NCBI GenBank assembly: GCA_008711295.1 | Contig: VUYV01000401.1 | Coordinates: 533,916 to 597,915, forward strand | DNA: 64,000 nt | Direction: 5' to 3' | Origin: Anarhynchus alexandrinus | Lineage: Eukaryota > Chordata > Aves > Charadriiformes > Charadriidae | In this document: one piece after another, positions 24,423-37,300 of the stretch | Numbering within the stretch: the stretch's first letter is position 1 | Layout of the letters: every line of letters starts with the position of its first letter | Position numbers and translations under genes: made by a program | The notes under the pieces: model-generated | The model's database searches: none | What the model was told of the DNA's origin: nothing | What the model saw: the letters and a program-made list of their open reading frames with translations, nothing else

Positions 24423-25913
24423 AAAATTTTGCTAAGTAAGTATAATTAATGATTATGACTAGCTAAGGACCACAGACTCCAAAAATAAACAATTGATTCA
24501 ATGCTAAAAAAAGACTATGGATCTGTTAATTTTTAAGAAAGGTCATAAACATCACCTAAATACTTGAGCTGGTGTCACCTCTGAATGAGTAATGAATACT
24601 CAAAAGTGTGGTAAAGGGACAGATCATTTGTGTTAACGGTGGTAGAGATCTGCCTGGAGTTTCTCCCTAGTATTTCTGGTTTGCTAACATAGATTTCTTT
24701 AATTGGAATTAAATAATAGCATAAAACGTTAATGAAAAAGGAAACCTGCTGTCAGCATCATTGTGTGATAAATAAGCAACACAATAAATTCTTATAAGAA
24801 CCCTAAATGACTGTGAAATAAAATCCTCACACTGAATAACATCTGAAATACAATTTTTAGAAGGTGGATGATATGCTTTGTTCTCTATTATCCCAGCATT
24901 ACAGCTTTGCACCATGGGCAGCAACTAGATGAATGGTTTCTTGAGCTGGCAAATAGCACAAGATACCATTCAAAATGTGTTATGAAAGTTGTAAAACTAA
25001 ATGAAATAATAAATATTTGTCAAGAGCTGAAATGTCTTCTGCGCCCTTAGGTCAACTCTGAGTTTATCTCCTATATATTGATTAGATAACATGACTAAAT
25101 TGAACAAACTTAAATATTTTTTCTCTTTTTAATATGACGGTTTATTCCTCTTCCTTATTTTGTGAAAATTTTCTTTGTATTTTTTGTTACTCTATCAGAT
25201 ATCTTTTCAGTTGCTAATACACAGGAAATGTTTCAATAATTGCAGCTGAAATGGATTCTGAAAATAATGTCGAGCAATAATAGATAGTCTCTTTCAAACT
25301 GCAGCCTGAAAATGCCCATTCTTGCTTAAACACCCATCTAGGTATAAAATAGTTGAGCATGAAATATTGAAAAATGTCTCAGAATTACTCCCAATTCTAT
25401 ATTTTTGCATATGTTAGTGAAATTTCACTAGTGCTTCCAATAAGCCTTTCATTTTACTGAAGTAGAAAAGCCATGAAATCTATTGCCTTTAACGTTTTGT
25501 TTTCTATCTTTGTTTGTATGGTTTGCATCATACAGCAAGCCTGTCCACTGCCATGTAATTTCTATCGTACAGAAGGACACTAATGCTTCTAACTTGTTAG
25601 ACCTGTCTCTCCCTTTCTGTGAAATATACACAGTTCTTTCACCTTTGATTCCCTGTCATTCTTTATCTTGATTATAGCGATGCTCTCTCAGAGTTCTGGT
25701 AGAGGTTATGTCAGCACTTCAATTATTAAGTGTTACATTAAAGGTTTATAATTTGACTGTAAAAATATGTTTTTCTGTCGTTCTTGAGTTTGCTATATGA
25801 GGTCTCTACTGAGGGAGAATGGATTTTTGTTACAGGATTTTTGTTTCAGTAGCTTGCTCAGTGTTTTTTTAACATTTGAAAATCTAAATAACTTCAGCTC
25901 TCATTATCAACAG

Positions 25914-26765
25914 AATCACACAGAATCACAGAAATGTTGAGGTCTTGACAGAGACCTCTTTGGATCACCTAGTCTACCCACCTGGCTCAAGTAATGTCGG
26001 CTGTAGCAGGTTGCTGAGGACTGTGTGCAGTCAAGTTTTGAGTATTTGCAGAGTTTATAGCATCTCTCGGCAACGAGTTCCAGCCTTTAACTACCCTAAA
26101 GGTAAAAAACTGTTTTCTTGTGTTCAGATGAGGTTTCATGTGTTTCTGTTTGTGACCATTGCCTCTTATTCTGTCACTGGGCATTACTGAAATGAACCTG
26201 GTTCCCTCTTCTTCCTTGTCTTCCATCAGGAATTTATACACATTGATAAGATGCTCTTGAACCTTCTCTTGAATAGTGGCAGCTCTTGAAGCCTTTCTTC
26301 ATATGAAAGATGCTCCAGTCTCTTAAGATCTTTGTGTCCCTTCACTGGACTCACTACAGTAAGTTCACCTCTGTCTTGTACTGCGGAGACCCTAGCTGGT
26401 CACAGCACTCTAGTTATGGCCTCACCAGTGCTGAGTACAGGGGAGTCCCTCAGCCTGCTGGACAGGCTTTTCCTAATGCAACCCAACATACTGTTTTCTT
26501 TCTTTGCTCTGAAGGTGCACTGCTGGCTCATGGGCAACTTGTTGACCATCAGGACTCCAAGGTTGTTCCCTTCACAGTTGCTTTCTAGTCCCCGGTGTGT
26601 AGAGGTGCCTGGGCATTCCTCCCCAAATGCAGTACTTTGCATTTTCTCTTTGTTGAACTTCACAAGACTTTTCTCAGCCCACTTTTCCAGTCTGTCAATT
26701 TCCCTCTTGCTGGCAGCACAACCTTCTGGTCTATCAACTGTTCCTCCCAGTTTTATTTCACTTAC
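25914..26765 (-). mobile_element. Older CR1 LINE fragment with ORF2 remnant
   Basis: On the minus strand the element ends at the left in CACAGAAT-type repeats (about 25914-25935). The conserved CR1 ORF2 carboxyl region is still readable at about 25987-26241, including INVYKFLM-like spacing, the PSDRIRGNGHK block, KQFFTFRVVKGWNSLPRDAI and then divergence. To the right (26330-26765) is the CR1 segment upstream of it, recognisable from the sense-strand blocks for a [14 protein letters not shown] motif and from the plus-strand string GCCTCACCAGTGCTGAGTAC. Several stop codons and shifts break the frame, so it is inactive. It is much more diverged than the copy at 62301-62867. Long plus-strand frames here (26332-26796) are antisense shadows. 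The right edge is approximate. Confidence 0.85.
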
Positions 26766-26914
26766 AATCTTTATAATGGTTTATATAACTTTTTAAACTT
26801 TGTCTAATGAATCTCATTATTCTCTGTGATACTGGTAACAGTCCACAGTTGATAGCAAAGCATATGACTGGTGCCAAAGTAAATATAAGGAAGATAAAAC
26901 TCCTGGTATATGTG

Positions 26915-26934
26915 TATATATATATATATATATT
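26915..26934. repeat. (TA)n microsatellite
   Basis: About ten TA dinucleotides follow a TGTG step. This is a common, potentially length-polymorphic simple repeat. Confidence 0.9.
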
Positions 26935-26993
26935 TATATTTTCCATTAGCATAGATTCAGACATTATTTAGAATTTGCAGTCAACATGGAGAG

Positions 26994-27020
26994 AAATAAA
27001 TGAATAAATAAATAAATAAT
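26994..27020. repeat. (AAAT)n microsatellite
   Basis: There are six consecutive four-base AAAT-type units, with a single GAAT variant near 27002. Confidence 0.88.
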
Positions 27021-29948
27021 TTTTAAAGGAGCATTATCTGAATATGTTTTAGGAACTTGAGGATATGTGTCAAGGCTGTGAAATAATGGGTAACAGCAGG
27101 TGAAAAGAGGAGAGCAGAGAAGGAAATAAATTCAGGGAGTTAAAAATTAGCCAGCTACTGTACTCCAATTCAAGGACTAAGTGAAGTGTGTGAAGGGAGT
27201 AAGATCATATATTATACTCAGAGTAAATTAATCCAGGTAGAGGTAACTGAGACTAAACAAATTACAGTAGAGGTCATTCCAAAATACCCATGTAAGTTTT
27301 TGTCTCTTTGACATTTTGCCTCCATTCTTTTTTTTTTGTCCAAACTGTTCTAGCCAGTCAAATAATAAAACCTGAAACATTGCCGTTTAGTTATGGCATA
27401 TCAAGGAACTGATAAACCATCTTTAATGGCATTGTACAGATGCATTTATAGTAGTACAATACTTGATATAGGGAGGTTTTCAACTAAATCACCCTGTTAT
27501 TCTTATTTATTGGTCTCAGCTTTGTACTACAGTGTGGGTCCCTAAGTTCTCAAACTGGTTGCTGTAGGATCAAATTAAACCAGAAGTTGGACAGCTAATG
27601 TGCTCCCTCTACTAGGAAGTGCTCATTCCTTGGAACCAGACTAAGCTGAAAATATATATATAGTGCAGACAATGGCTCCCTGGCACTGTTTCACTCCTCT
27701 TCTGCTTCTGTTGCCCTGCACGACCTGCTAATTTTGACACGGTCTCTCCCTCACTGTTCTCTGCTCCTGTGTCTATTATCTCTGAGAAAGATGACAGTAG
27801 CTTTGAAGAGTAACAAGAGATAAAACATAGTAAAGTATTCATTATAAACTGCTCCATCGTTGTACCAAAGATCATACCAAGAGTGTGCAACTCCTCCTAC
27901 AAACACAAGTGTGTAAAAATAGCAATTTATTTTAGTGAGGTGAGATTTATAAAGGATGATCTACTCTTTCAGTATTTTTACTGAAAAGTATAAGTACCTG
28001 CAAATCACTTAATTTGAAAAGAGAGAACCTTATCTTTGGATGAGACAAATAAAACAAAAGCATTTCAGCATAAAAATTCAATTAGCCTGAACTTGATTAA
28101 AAAATTCTCTGGATCAAAAGAGATTGTGGGTTTGTGGGCAAAAATTCCCTACTGAGGAAAAAAGAGTTTTCACCAAAAAGGAAGTCTCAATCTCTTTTCT
28201 GTGTAATTTATTCTTAAATCAGAAATCCAAACTAAGTTACTCTGTACAATAGGTCTGAATTAATGAAGACCTTTCTGACTTTTAAGGTCATTCAGAGAAC
28301 AGCTTCAATAGCGACTGAAGCAGTTTATTTTTTTGGATCACCAATAAGACAGCCAAAATTATGCCCAAATAATATTGCTTAGTGCTCCACTCTGTCACAA
28401 GTATCAAGTGAAGAGATAGCAATACTTTCAGTCTTTAATGATAAATCAGTGCAAATCTGACTTAAGCAGACAACAGCTTCAGTATAGACATTATTCATTT
28501 AATTGAAATCCAAGCATTTTTTCCAAACTGAATCTTACCTTTTTATAGTACAGAAATGTCATGCACTGCAGTTTACCGGCACTTTGGTGACCCCAAACCA
28601 ATTTTCTACACTTCATTGATACAAAAAAAAATGAGAGGTAAAATTAAGTCTTTGGTATGCAGTAATAATTCTGTAGGCTTTTTGGATCACTTTTTTTAAA
28701 AAAAAAAACCTAACAAACAAACTCAGATCACATTAGTTTTCCTGTCTTATCACACAGACAATTCAAACCATCTGCAAATGATGCAGATATTATTTGGGTG
28801 GGAATGAATCTCTCTTCAGGTTATTGAAACTTGATGCAATTTTGCTTAAAAAGAAAAGGCTTCACATGATTTAAGATAATTTAACATAATAGATTGAACT
28901 TTGAGAAAATAATTAAGAGAAGAAGAGATGCTGAGCTTGAATCTGAAGTAATTGCTTTCAGTAACATTAAAATAAGGTGACCTCTTGTTCTTGTTGAAAC
29001 CACTGAAGAGGTTAGATTGTGCTGCTTAAACATAGTTCTATGGAGGAAACTGTGTGAACCCACAAGACGCTAAAAATTTTTGTGTGTGGTTTTTTTTTTT
29101 TTTAAGGTGTCTAGATCCTTTCTACATTGCTTCCTGTGTTTCCAAGAGGGATGGAAAAAACAAAATGAGCTTTTTTACAATTTGATTTCTTATTTGGTAC
29201 CTTACAGATTCTCTGGGATTTATAATTTATACTGTCATAATTCTGTACTGTTATTTACATGTAACCTCCTTACTTGCATATGTATATAAATGTCCTGAAT
29301 TTCATATAAATTGCAATGTGGATTTATTTTTGCAGAATGTAGCCCTGGTCCACTATTTGCTCACTGATGTATCCTAATGCAGTACAAAGATTCTTCTGAC
29401 ACATGAGCTTCATACGGCCATGAATTATCAGGTCTCACACCATTTACAATACGGATGTATCCAGCTTGGATACACAGAAGTAATGACAATACCTATCGAG
29501 CCTTTCATTTTCTCCAAGTGAGTAATTTTTTACGTTATGATTTTCATGTTTTCTTTCATTGATGGCAAAAAAAAAAAGTTGCTATCACACCACGCTCAAT
29601 ATCAACTCTTCAGAATATTACATATTTAAGCTAATTGTTTCTTTGATCTCGAAACTGTTTGGTTCTGCTTTGATATTTTTTGTATGTACAGAATTTAATG
29701 CTTTAAAATATTTGTCTTCTCACCTAAACCAAATTTTTCTAAATGCCTGTGAAAAGTTTTCTAGTGTATTATCCCTGATCAGGTATTTTAGTACTCTATC
29801 CCATCTGCCACACCCAATTAACAGACAGCGAATCCTATAGAAACATCATGCTTTTGACACGTTCCAAAATGTAAACAGCTTCTTATTGAATTAATGCAGA
29901 AAGACTTGCTACTTGGGTAGCATTTGGCTACATGATATGCGTTCCCTT

Positions 29949-29966
29949 AAAAAAAAAAAAAAAAAA
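29949..29966. repeat. Poly(A) run, 18 bases
   Basis: Uninterrupted A18. No upstream processed gene copy was recognised. Confidence 0.9.
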
Positions 29967-32900
29967 GAACAAAAAACGTTCATTAAAATTAAACAAAAAA
30001 ACATGTTCAGTGTTCAAGTTCCTACCAAATAATTAAAGATATGTCAGTTTTCATGAGGCCAGGGTGATTTATTCTATAATCATTCTCACTATTTAAAAAT
30101 AAAGCTTAATAGAGTTGTCATTTTATTTTTTTTTTAGCTAAAATATGGCACTATCTTTAATTTGCATATCTTAAAGAGGTCAAATGGTAGTTCAGTTTTA
30201 TGAATGTTTATCCTATGAAGTACTATCATCAAGTACGTTAGAAGATCTAATGTTAAAGTTAGGAGAAAATACATAGGAAAAAATACTGATGAGTATAACC
30301 TGAGAGCACAGCAAATAAACATCTATGTTTCTTTTAAGAATATTTATTAAACACATTTATATTAAAGTATGTTTGCTTTAACTTACTTGAGGTTCATGTC
30401 ATTTGGAAGATAAACTACCTGTTTCTAACTTTATATTGTTAAAACACATGTTTTTTCAATGTATGTTTAGTCCACTGTCATCACTGTGTCCCCAGTCCTT
30501 GCAGATTTGGGAATCTGGCCTATTTGACTTTAATTGATTTTTTCATTTCAGCAATAATGCAACCATTCTTAAGTTTTTTGATTTTTTTTTGTTTGCTTGT
30601 TTGCTTGTGTTGTTTTTTAATAAACCATCAGTCTGGAGATACTGGAAAAATTTCCTCTATAATTGCCAATTATAGTGACATTTCTGTCATCCCAGTATTT
30701 GGCATAAATCACATAGGTGAAAAAATAAAGAACTGGCTTAAGCAGAGAAACAGTGGAGCCAGGTAATTTATTTCATTTCTGCTGAAGAATAGCGCTGGCT
30801 TATTCCCACAGAGGATGTGACCTTTCCTTTCAACTCTTAAATTTGCATTTTAAAGAGAAGCCTTGGTAGACATACGGTCCTGGCAGCTATTATGTAACTT
30901 ACAGAGCTCTCATCATGGTGCTGTTTGTCACTGATCTATCTGAAAGTACATTTGAAAACAGCTTTAATGGACCTCTGTTGCTACCTCAGAGGAATTACGA
31001 GAATTGCAAGAAAATTACAGTAATGGAGTTTTTCATTGTCTTCTGTCTTGTAGTGTACCATTATATTAAATAATATGCTTGGGAGATGGTAACACTTAAA
31101 ACCACAGGCTACCACATAGGGCAAAGTCACTGCATCTCCTCAACTGCTCTCTTCCTAAAGAAAATCGAACAGATTGTCTTAAGTGATCAGGGGAGAGAAG
31201 GAGAAATTTTTACAGAGTGAAACATCTGTCTTAGCTGAAAAGTGATGCTGTTAGTTCCTTTGCTCTTCAAACACCACTGTTGATTGAGTGAGACCTTCTC
31301 TTTCTCTGTTTAAGTTAAAGCTGAATATTTTAGCTTAAATCACCAACTGCAATTTCATTAACCCCATTCTATTTGTCACTAGAAAACAGAGAAGTAAAAG
31401 TGCCATACCACACATCACTAGGCAGCAGGAAAAATTATCTCAGTTACCATTCTTACTTCAGGAATGGTAAACTTGTAGTCAGTGTTATTAAAAATGCGTT
31501 AAAAACTTGGGATGCAGGGTAGATAGTGTCTAGTGGGTCTCCTTTACTTATACAGTCACTCTTTCAAAGAGGTCTGAACCCGTGTTGATGCTGATTTGTA
31601 GCTGTCAGTGCTGCTCTGATAGCTCTGTAACAGCTCTAACTACAGAGTTTGCCTAAGCTATTCCATAGACTAGAGGAGAAACCTAATCTGACTAGTAACT
31701 GGTCTTCGTTAGAAGCAGCAGTATTTCACAGCTGAGATCATTCAGAAGGCACAGACAAAAGCAGGTAGACATTTAATTTCTGTTGTTAAAACTTTAAACT
31801 GTGGTTTTAGATGAACATCATAAACTTAAAAAAGATTTGTCCAGATCCATGTTGCTTCAAACTCTATAAATAGTGATTCACATGAATTTATAAGGAAGAG
31901 TACTGATGTACCATAAACAAATTCTTTCACACTTCATTCTAAGACTGTGTTAATATCAGTCATTCTTCCTATTCAAGTCCCATTTAAATGATGAGTGTAG
32001 ATTTCTGACAGCTTGAATTAACAGCTTGAAGTCAGTGATTTGAATTGGGATCTTTGTCTGTACTATGGTGTGTTTGGGAGACTTGATATCTTTTACTGGT
32101 ACAAATGTCCTTAGGCCTGATAAAGGGTCCCAAGAAATGTGTTCCTTGTGCAACACAACCTTTGCCTTTTTGACCAGCAGACCTGCTGAGATTGTTTTTT
32201 CAAGCTTGGTTTTTTTTCATCATGTTCCTCTCCAATTCAGTCAAATCCCAGAAAGAAGATCTTTGAATTACTGAACCTACAAGAAAAACGCGCAGAAACA
32301 TGAACATCAGAGTCACAGAATAAAGTAGTTAATTTAACACTACACAGGAACTTACCACACTGGCTTCACAACTTAAAGCAGAAGTACAGGAGTGATGTGG
32401 TATGGTTTAGTAACAGCTTACTGCAAAGTAAAGACTGCAAGGGAAGGATATTTATCTTAAATTCCACATAGAAGTTTGTTTTTCCCATGTTCATTCTGAC
32501 TCCCTCACATTCCCAGTTATAATGATGCTGATATAATCCATCTGTCAATGCTTCTGTCACTTGTCTGGTTCTTTTAAAAGTAACAATCTCTTTCCATTTA
32601 GATTATATTTGTTGGATTAAAAAACCTAAATCGTGTCTCTTACTGCCATTAATTGTTTTCTCTTTCTAGCAAAGACTCAAAGATGTTCTCTTCTTTAGTA
32701 GGTAATTTATAATATAGCTCATATAAATATGTATATCATTGACATTCCAGAAAATAGTTGGCATAAGTTCCTGGTATGAATAGCCTGTAGTTATTTTCTC
32801 AGCTTTATTTAATTTTATTTTTATTTCTTTAATTTTATGTCACTTTTCACAACCACAAACTTTTTCACTTCTACTAATTGCAAGGTGTTTATTTGAAAGA

Positions 32901-33004
32901 TCGGACAGATGAAATGTATTTCTTCTCTGCTTTGAATTATCACTCTGTTTCTATACCAAAAGGATTTCAATATCTCTTGATGTTGCATTCAAATTTTAGC
33001 AATT

Positions 33005-33009
33005 TCTTG
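33005..33009. repeat. Left target-site duplication of solo LTR 2
   Basis: TCTTG directly before the LTR matches 33743-33747 exactly. Confidence 0.9.
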
Positions 33010-33352
33010 TGTCCTGGTTTGAGGTAAAACAGAACCAATTTTGTTCAGTAACTTCGCTTCTTAGCTGGGCCTCTTCTAACTACTGAAATTAACAGCATAT
33101 TGTGCAGACAATGTTCACTTTCTCAGAGTGCTAAGACCAATGTTTATAGCTGATGCCCAGGCATGGTATGCAGAGAGGCTCCTGCTTATACTTATTGCCA
33201 TAACACCCAAGGCCAACCAACTTTGTTGTTTGCCCCGTTGGAAGGTCGAAGCGAAAAAGCATAGTGGGGTCCCACCTGCAGGGAGGAGCGGACAGGACAG
33301 GTGACCCAAAACTGACCAACAGGGTATTCCATCCCATCTGCATCATGCTCAG

Positions 33353-33359
33353 TATAAAA
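33353..33359 (+). promoter_or_regulatory. LTR TATA box
   Basis: TATAAAA lies at the same relative position as in copy 1 and its flanks are unchanged. It is the presumed core promoter of the LTR. Confidence 0.7.
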
Positions 33360-33596
33360 GCTGATGGATCAAAGGGTCAGCCCTCTTCCTTCAATGGCCG
33401 ATGTCTGAGGAGGACTCTGTTCGTCTGCCTGTGATCCCGATCCTGAATGCAGATCCGGAATCCAGTTCCCGTCTGTCACCGAGTCCAGCCTGGGACTGGC
33501 CCAGTGCCAGCCGGTGTCGTGATTGTCATCTCGGGAGCTTGATACGGTTTTGTGTATATTTTTCATTATTTCTTTTTATTTTATTATTACTATTTC

Positions 33597-33602
33597 ATTA
33601 AA
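33597..33602 (+). terminator. LTR polyadenylation signal ATTAAA
   Basis: It is at the same relative position as 10561-10566 in copy 1, after the T-rich segment. Confidence 0.6.
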
Positions 33603-33742
33603 GTAGTTTAGTTCCTTCTAAACTCATAAGTCTCTTTTTCCTCCTCTGCCTCTCTCTTTGAAGAGGGGTAGAGGGGAGCATCTGTCGGTCCCATCTGGGG
33701 TCCCCCAGGTCCCCAGTAGCTGATTTAGCCTAAACCACGACA

Positions 33743-33747
33743 TCTTG
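33743..33747. repeat. Right target-site duplication of solo LTR 2
   Basis: TCTTG directly follows the LTR end and matches 33005-33009. Confidence 0.9.
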
Positions 33748-34308
33748 TTATGCTGCTTTGAAATGCAGGTTGTCAGAATGGAATTGTCTATATAAGCAAG
33801 GAAAGCATTGATTTTCTAGTAGCACTTACTGTTATTAAGTCCTTTCCTATCACATTATCATGAATTTTGTACACTGGGCAAATCTGATCAGTCAGGGCTT
33901 GCTGAATATGTCAGTATTTCAACCTAATAAAGTTATAGTCACAGAAGGTTTCTACTGCTGATCTGCAAAGGAACGAGATGCAACACTACACAGATGAGCA
34001 GTTCAGATCTGGAAGTGAAAGGTTAGTAAGCCTTGACCATCGTTTGGGTTTTACTGGCCAATTTCCAAGCCTTGTTGTGCAAATGGCTGAAGTGTACCTC
34101 CACATGAATCCCCGGTGGTTTTGATTCCAGTGTTATTGATGCAGAAGCCAGCTTGATTTTGTCTCTGTATTTTAACTACGCGATGAATTTCTAAGGATAA
34201 CTAAATGCAGTATGCAGGAAGGAAATGAAGAATTGCATTTTGCTGCTCCAGTAACCAAGACAAGAAGAGATTAAAGAACTGCAAATACTGAAGTCCCGTT
34301 GCCATATG

Positions 34309-34330
34309 TCATTAACAATATTGTTAATGA
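34309..34330. repeat. Perfect 22-bp palindrome
   Basis: The sequence reads TCATTAACAAT and then its exact reverse complement ATTGTTAATGA, with no spacer. GTTAAT-type half sites resemble homeodomain or HNF1-like sites, but that is only a resemblance. Confidence 0.9.
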
Positions 34331-37300
34331 TTATGGATTAAGTTCCTAATATTTACCACGGAAAGTCTCTCAGTTGTTACAGTGATCAAAACAGGAGAGA
34401 GTTTGTGTATTTATAACTTTGCACTGTATCCTTCGACATTTTTTAGGTAAGAAAAAGAAAGGAACAAATAAGTGATAAGAGAGAGGAGCAGAGGGAGAGG
34501 TAACAGAAACATAGCATTTTATAATCTATGTGAGGCAACCTATAAACAATTTTATTTTTACCAGAATGCTACAGTTGTTTAGATAATTACAATCATTAAG
34601 TATTTACAGGAAGTGAGCTTTGGCATGGTAAGGCAATTAACTCTGTCATGCATCTCAATATATACATGTGTTGGCGGTTTTTGTAGGGTTTTTTTCTTCT
34701 GTTGTTGTTTGGGGTTTTTTTAATGGAAAAAAATGTGATATTTCGGATAGGAGTCAGTAGAGACTAACAAATTTGGATATAAATATGGATTCTTTTTGGT
34801 GGCTGTAATGGATGTAACTTACATGTTTAGTAACCTAATTTGCTGTATTTAGATGTCCAAGTAACTTTCATTGTGTCCTCAAATAAATGCAGGTGCAAAA
34901 CTGTTATCAAAATTAAATTGCCTGTAGGCAAATACACAGATGTGGTATTTTTTACATTTTTGTCTTCCTCATGTTTCCTGAATTAATGATTTTGTAATGT
35001 GAAGATGTATTGTTTTGGCATGTCATACCTGGCCAAAGCGGTGGCAGATTGCATCACCCTGATGACTTTGAATATTGTTGTGATTAAGAAATTCACTTGC
35101 AAAGTGACTAAATTAAACAGAAGCAAAAAAGAGAGGTGTAATTATGACCTGTGCTTTCGAACTTGGACATATTGGCTAGGCTGATGATAATTAAGGAAAG
35201 TATTGTTGATATGTCAATCTATGATCTACCAATAGCTTACTGAAAAATACAAATGCCCATAGAAAAATCTAGGGGAAAATACATTTAATTATTTTTGACT
35301 ATCAAAATCTCACTCAAAGCTTCTTAGCTGTATAAGCAAAATTGGCTAAGGATAAGGGACCGGACCCTGGCTGGGTTGTACATAAAAAGAGACCAAAGAA
35401 GAGGAAGGATCAGAGGAAACAAACCTTTCCACATGCACACACTGTCCTATTGCTGCACAGGTATGTAAGGGATCAAGAGAGAAAGTCATTGATTATATTG
35501 CCACCTCATATAATCCACGTTCTGAGTACCCATACACTTTGCTGTTGCCTCCAGCTGGCTCTAGGAATTATTCTGTTATTATTTTTCTAGATCAATAACC
35601 TAATTGCAGTTCAGATTATGGTTAATAGAAGTTCCCATTTAATAATATCATTTATTTATAGCATGAAAAATCCTGGTTTTCCACAAAAAAAAATAAATGT
35701 TTTTTTCCTTGTTTATAAGTTTCATTTCGATTCACATTTTCACAGGCATATGACTATTCTCTGAGTCAGATATCTGCTTCCAAAACACAAAGCCAAAGAG
35801 AGCCAACCAAAGCATTTGACGCATATCACAGACTGAGTAAGATACAAGTCTAATAAAACCTACAAGCAAATCATAAATGTCTTTCCATCTGAGAAGCACT
35901 CTTCCAAACTGATTGTGTAAATAAAGTGGGGTATGAACAAATCACACCAGAAAATCTTGTTTCTTCCTGTGTATTTTTTTAACACTGACTTTTCATCCAA
36001 TAGTTATTTCAGAAATGCTTATGGTAAAATATGGTTAACAGAGTTGTGATGTGACCCTAAAATACTCATACTTTTGAACACTTTGCTGCAGAAACAAGCA
36101 GGACTTCATCCTCTTTCCAATATTGTGTCTGCTGCTCTGGTAGAAGAAGAAAAAGCCTTCATGCTTTTAACAATTCGCTTGGAAAAAAATAGTGTTCATT
36201 TTCGGTTCAGAGTCATAAGCCATCATCAACCATGACAGCAGCATCATAGTTTGTTCACTATTTTGACTTTGTCAGGTCCTGAATCCTTTCACAGTTTTAA
36301 AGCTAAGATTCTTTGCATAATAGAGTGAAACTATCAAATAGATGGACAGAACTTCATTACAAGCTTTTCATATGTATTGACCTGGCATCTAGTATTTATA
36401 ATGAAGTACAAAGTGATACTATAGACTTTTTGCTTGGTATTAACGATGCAGGATTCTTCATTCTCTAGGTTTTAAGTGTTAGCAAATAAGAGAAGGTTAA
36501 GAATCTGTGTAAATATATTATCTTTCATTATTAACATAAGGGATGATAAGGGCAGGACACTTTCCATGGTTTTATTTTACTCTTTCTGAAAGAAGTTTTT
36601 AAATTTTCATTTGTCAAAGATCAAACTCATACAAGATGTGATAAATATTGTTATTTGGAAGTGAAATACTATAAGGGGTCAAAGATGATGCCTAACAGTC
36701 TTGGAAAACAGCCAGAATTTGAATTTGTTTTCCTTAGCTGAAACATTAAAAAAACCATCTCCTTACTGGTAACACATGGCAAGAAAAAGACATGGTTACA
36801 TGTATTGACTGGACTGCAGTTCACAAATAGGTTGACACTGACAGTATTTTGACCTAAAATTGGTCTTTGAAAAGGACTTAGCTGGGCTTCAGTTGTAGTC
36901 CTTCTTTAATTATTATGTTGCAAAATTTAACCTTCCTTTTCCCCTGTTATTCTTTGTTTCTTGCATGAGGATTCTGTATGATTAGGTAATCAGTGTTCCA
37001 TTGATAAATTACAATGGATTGTAATTTACAGGAAACTCAGTTTCATATGGATTGGGGAAGAGAACACTTCTAGATTTATGTTGGAGAAGTTTGGCCATTA
37101 AAAATTGTATTATTTTTAAGCTTCTCTTTATGCTCTTCCTCTGGAAAAAAATGAGAAAACGGATGGAATTTAAGAAAGTAGTTGACTGTTTGAATGAATG
37201 AATGTAATTAGTCAGTCCTAGCAAGCAACATATTTTTCATTTCTGTTTGCGCTGTGTGCTATTTTCATTTATAGAAAAATATTTAAGGGAAAAATTGTTC

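Larger units (their letters stand above)
23071..25913. other. Unannotated AT-rich DNA
   Basis: No gene was recognised. The notable local structures are the 16-bp palindrome at 24165-24180 and the C-run cluster at 24395-24422, listed separately. Confidence 0.55.
26766..33009. other. Unannotated AT-rich DNA with simple repeats
   Basis: No gene was recognised. Simple repeats include (TA)n at 26915-26934, (AAAT)n at 26994-27020 and an 18-base A run at 29949-29966. Frames of 60-93 codons lack any family feature. Confidence 0.55.
33010..33742 (+). mobile_element. Complete solo LTR of an avian endogenous retrovirus (copy 2)
   Basis: This 733-bp copy of the element at 9965-10706 has the same TGTCCTGG start and ACCACGACA end, and its own perfect 5-bp duplication, TCTTG. 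The different duplications show the two were independent integrations, not a segmental copy. It keeps the TATAAAA box at 33353-33359 and the ATTAAA signal at 33597-33602. Against copy 1 it has about 20 substitutions by eye, one single-base gap and a net loss of about 8 bases near 33380, where copy 1 reads TCTCTTGGCTCTCCC. No viral coding sequence adjoins it. Frames seen inside it are incidental. I cannot name the family. Confidence 0.93.

Noticed and set aside
26332..26796. 154-codon plus-strand frame
   Set aside because: It is antisense to the CR1 element at 25914-26765; the meaningful reading is on the minus strand.
16870..29966. A18 runs at 16870 and 29949 as tails of processed pseudogenes
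   Set aside because: The sequence upstream of each run has no recognisable coding remnant, and no flanking target duplication was found.
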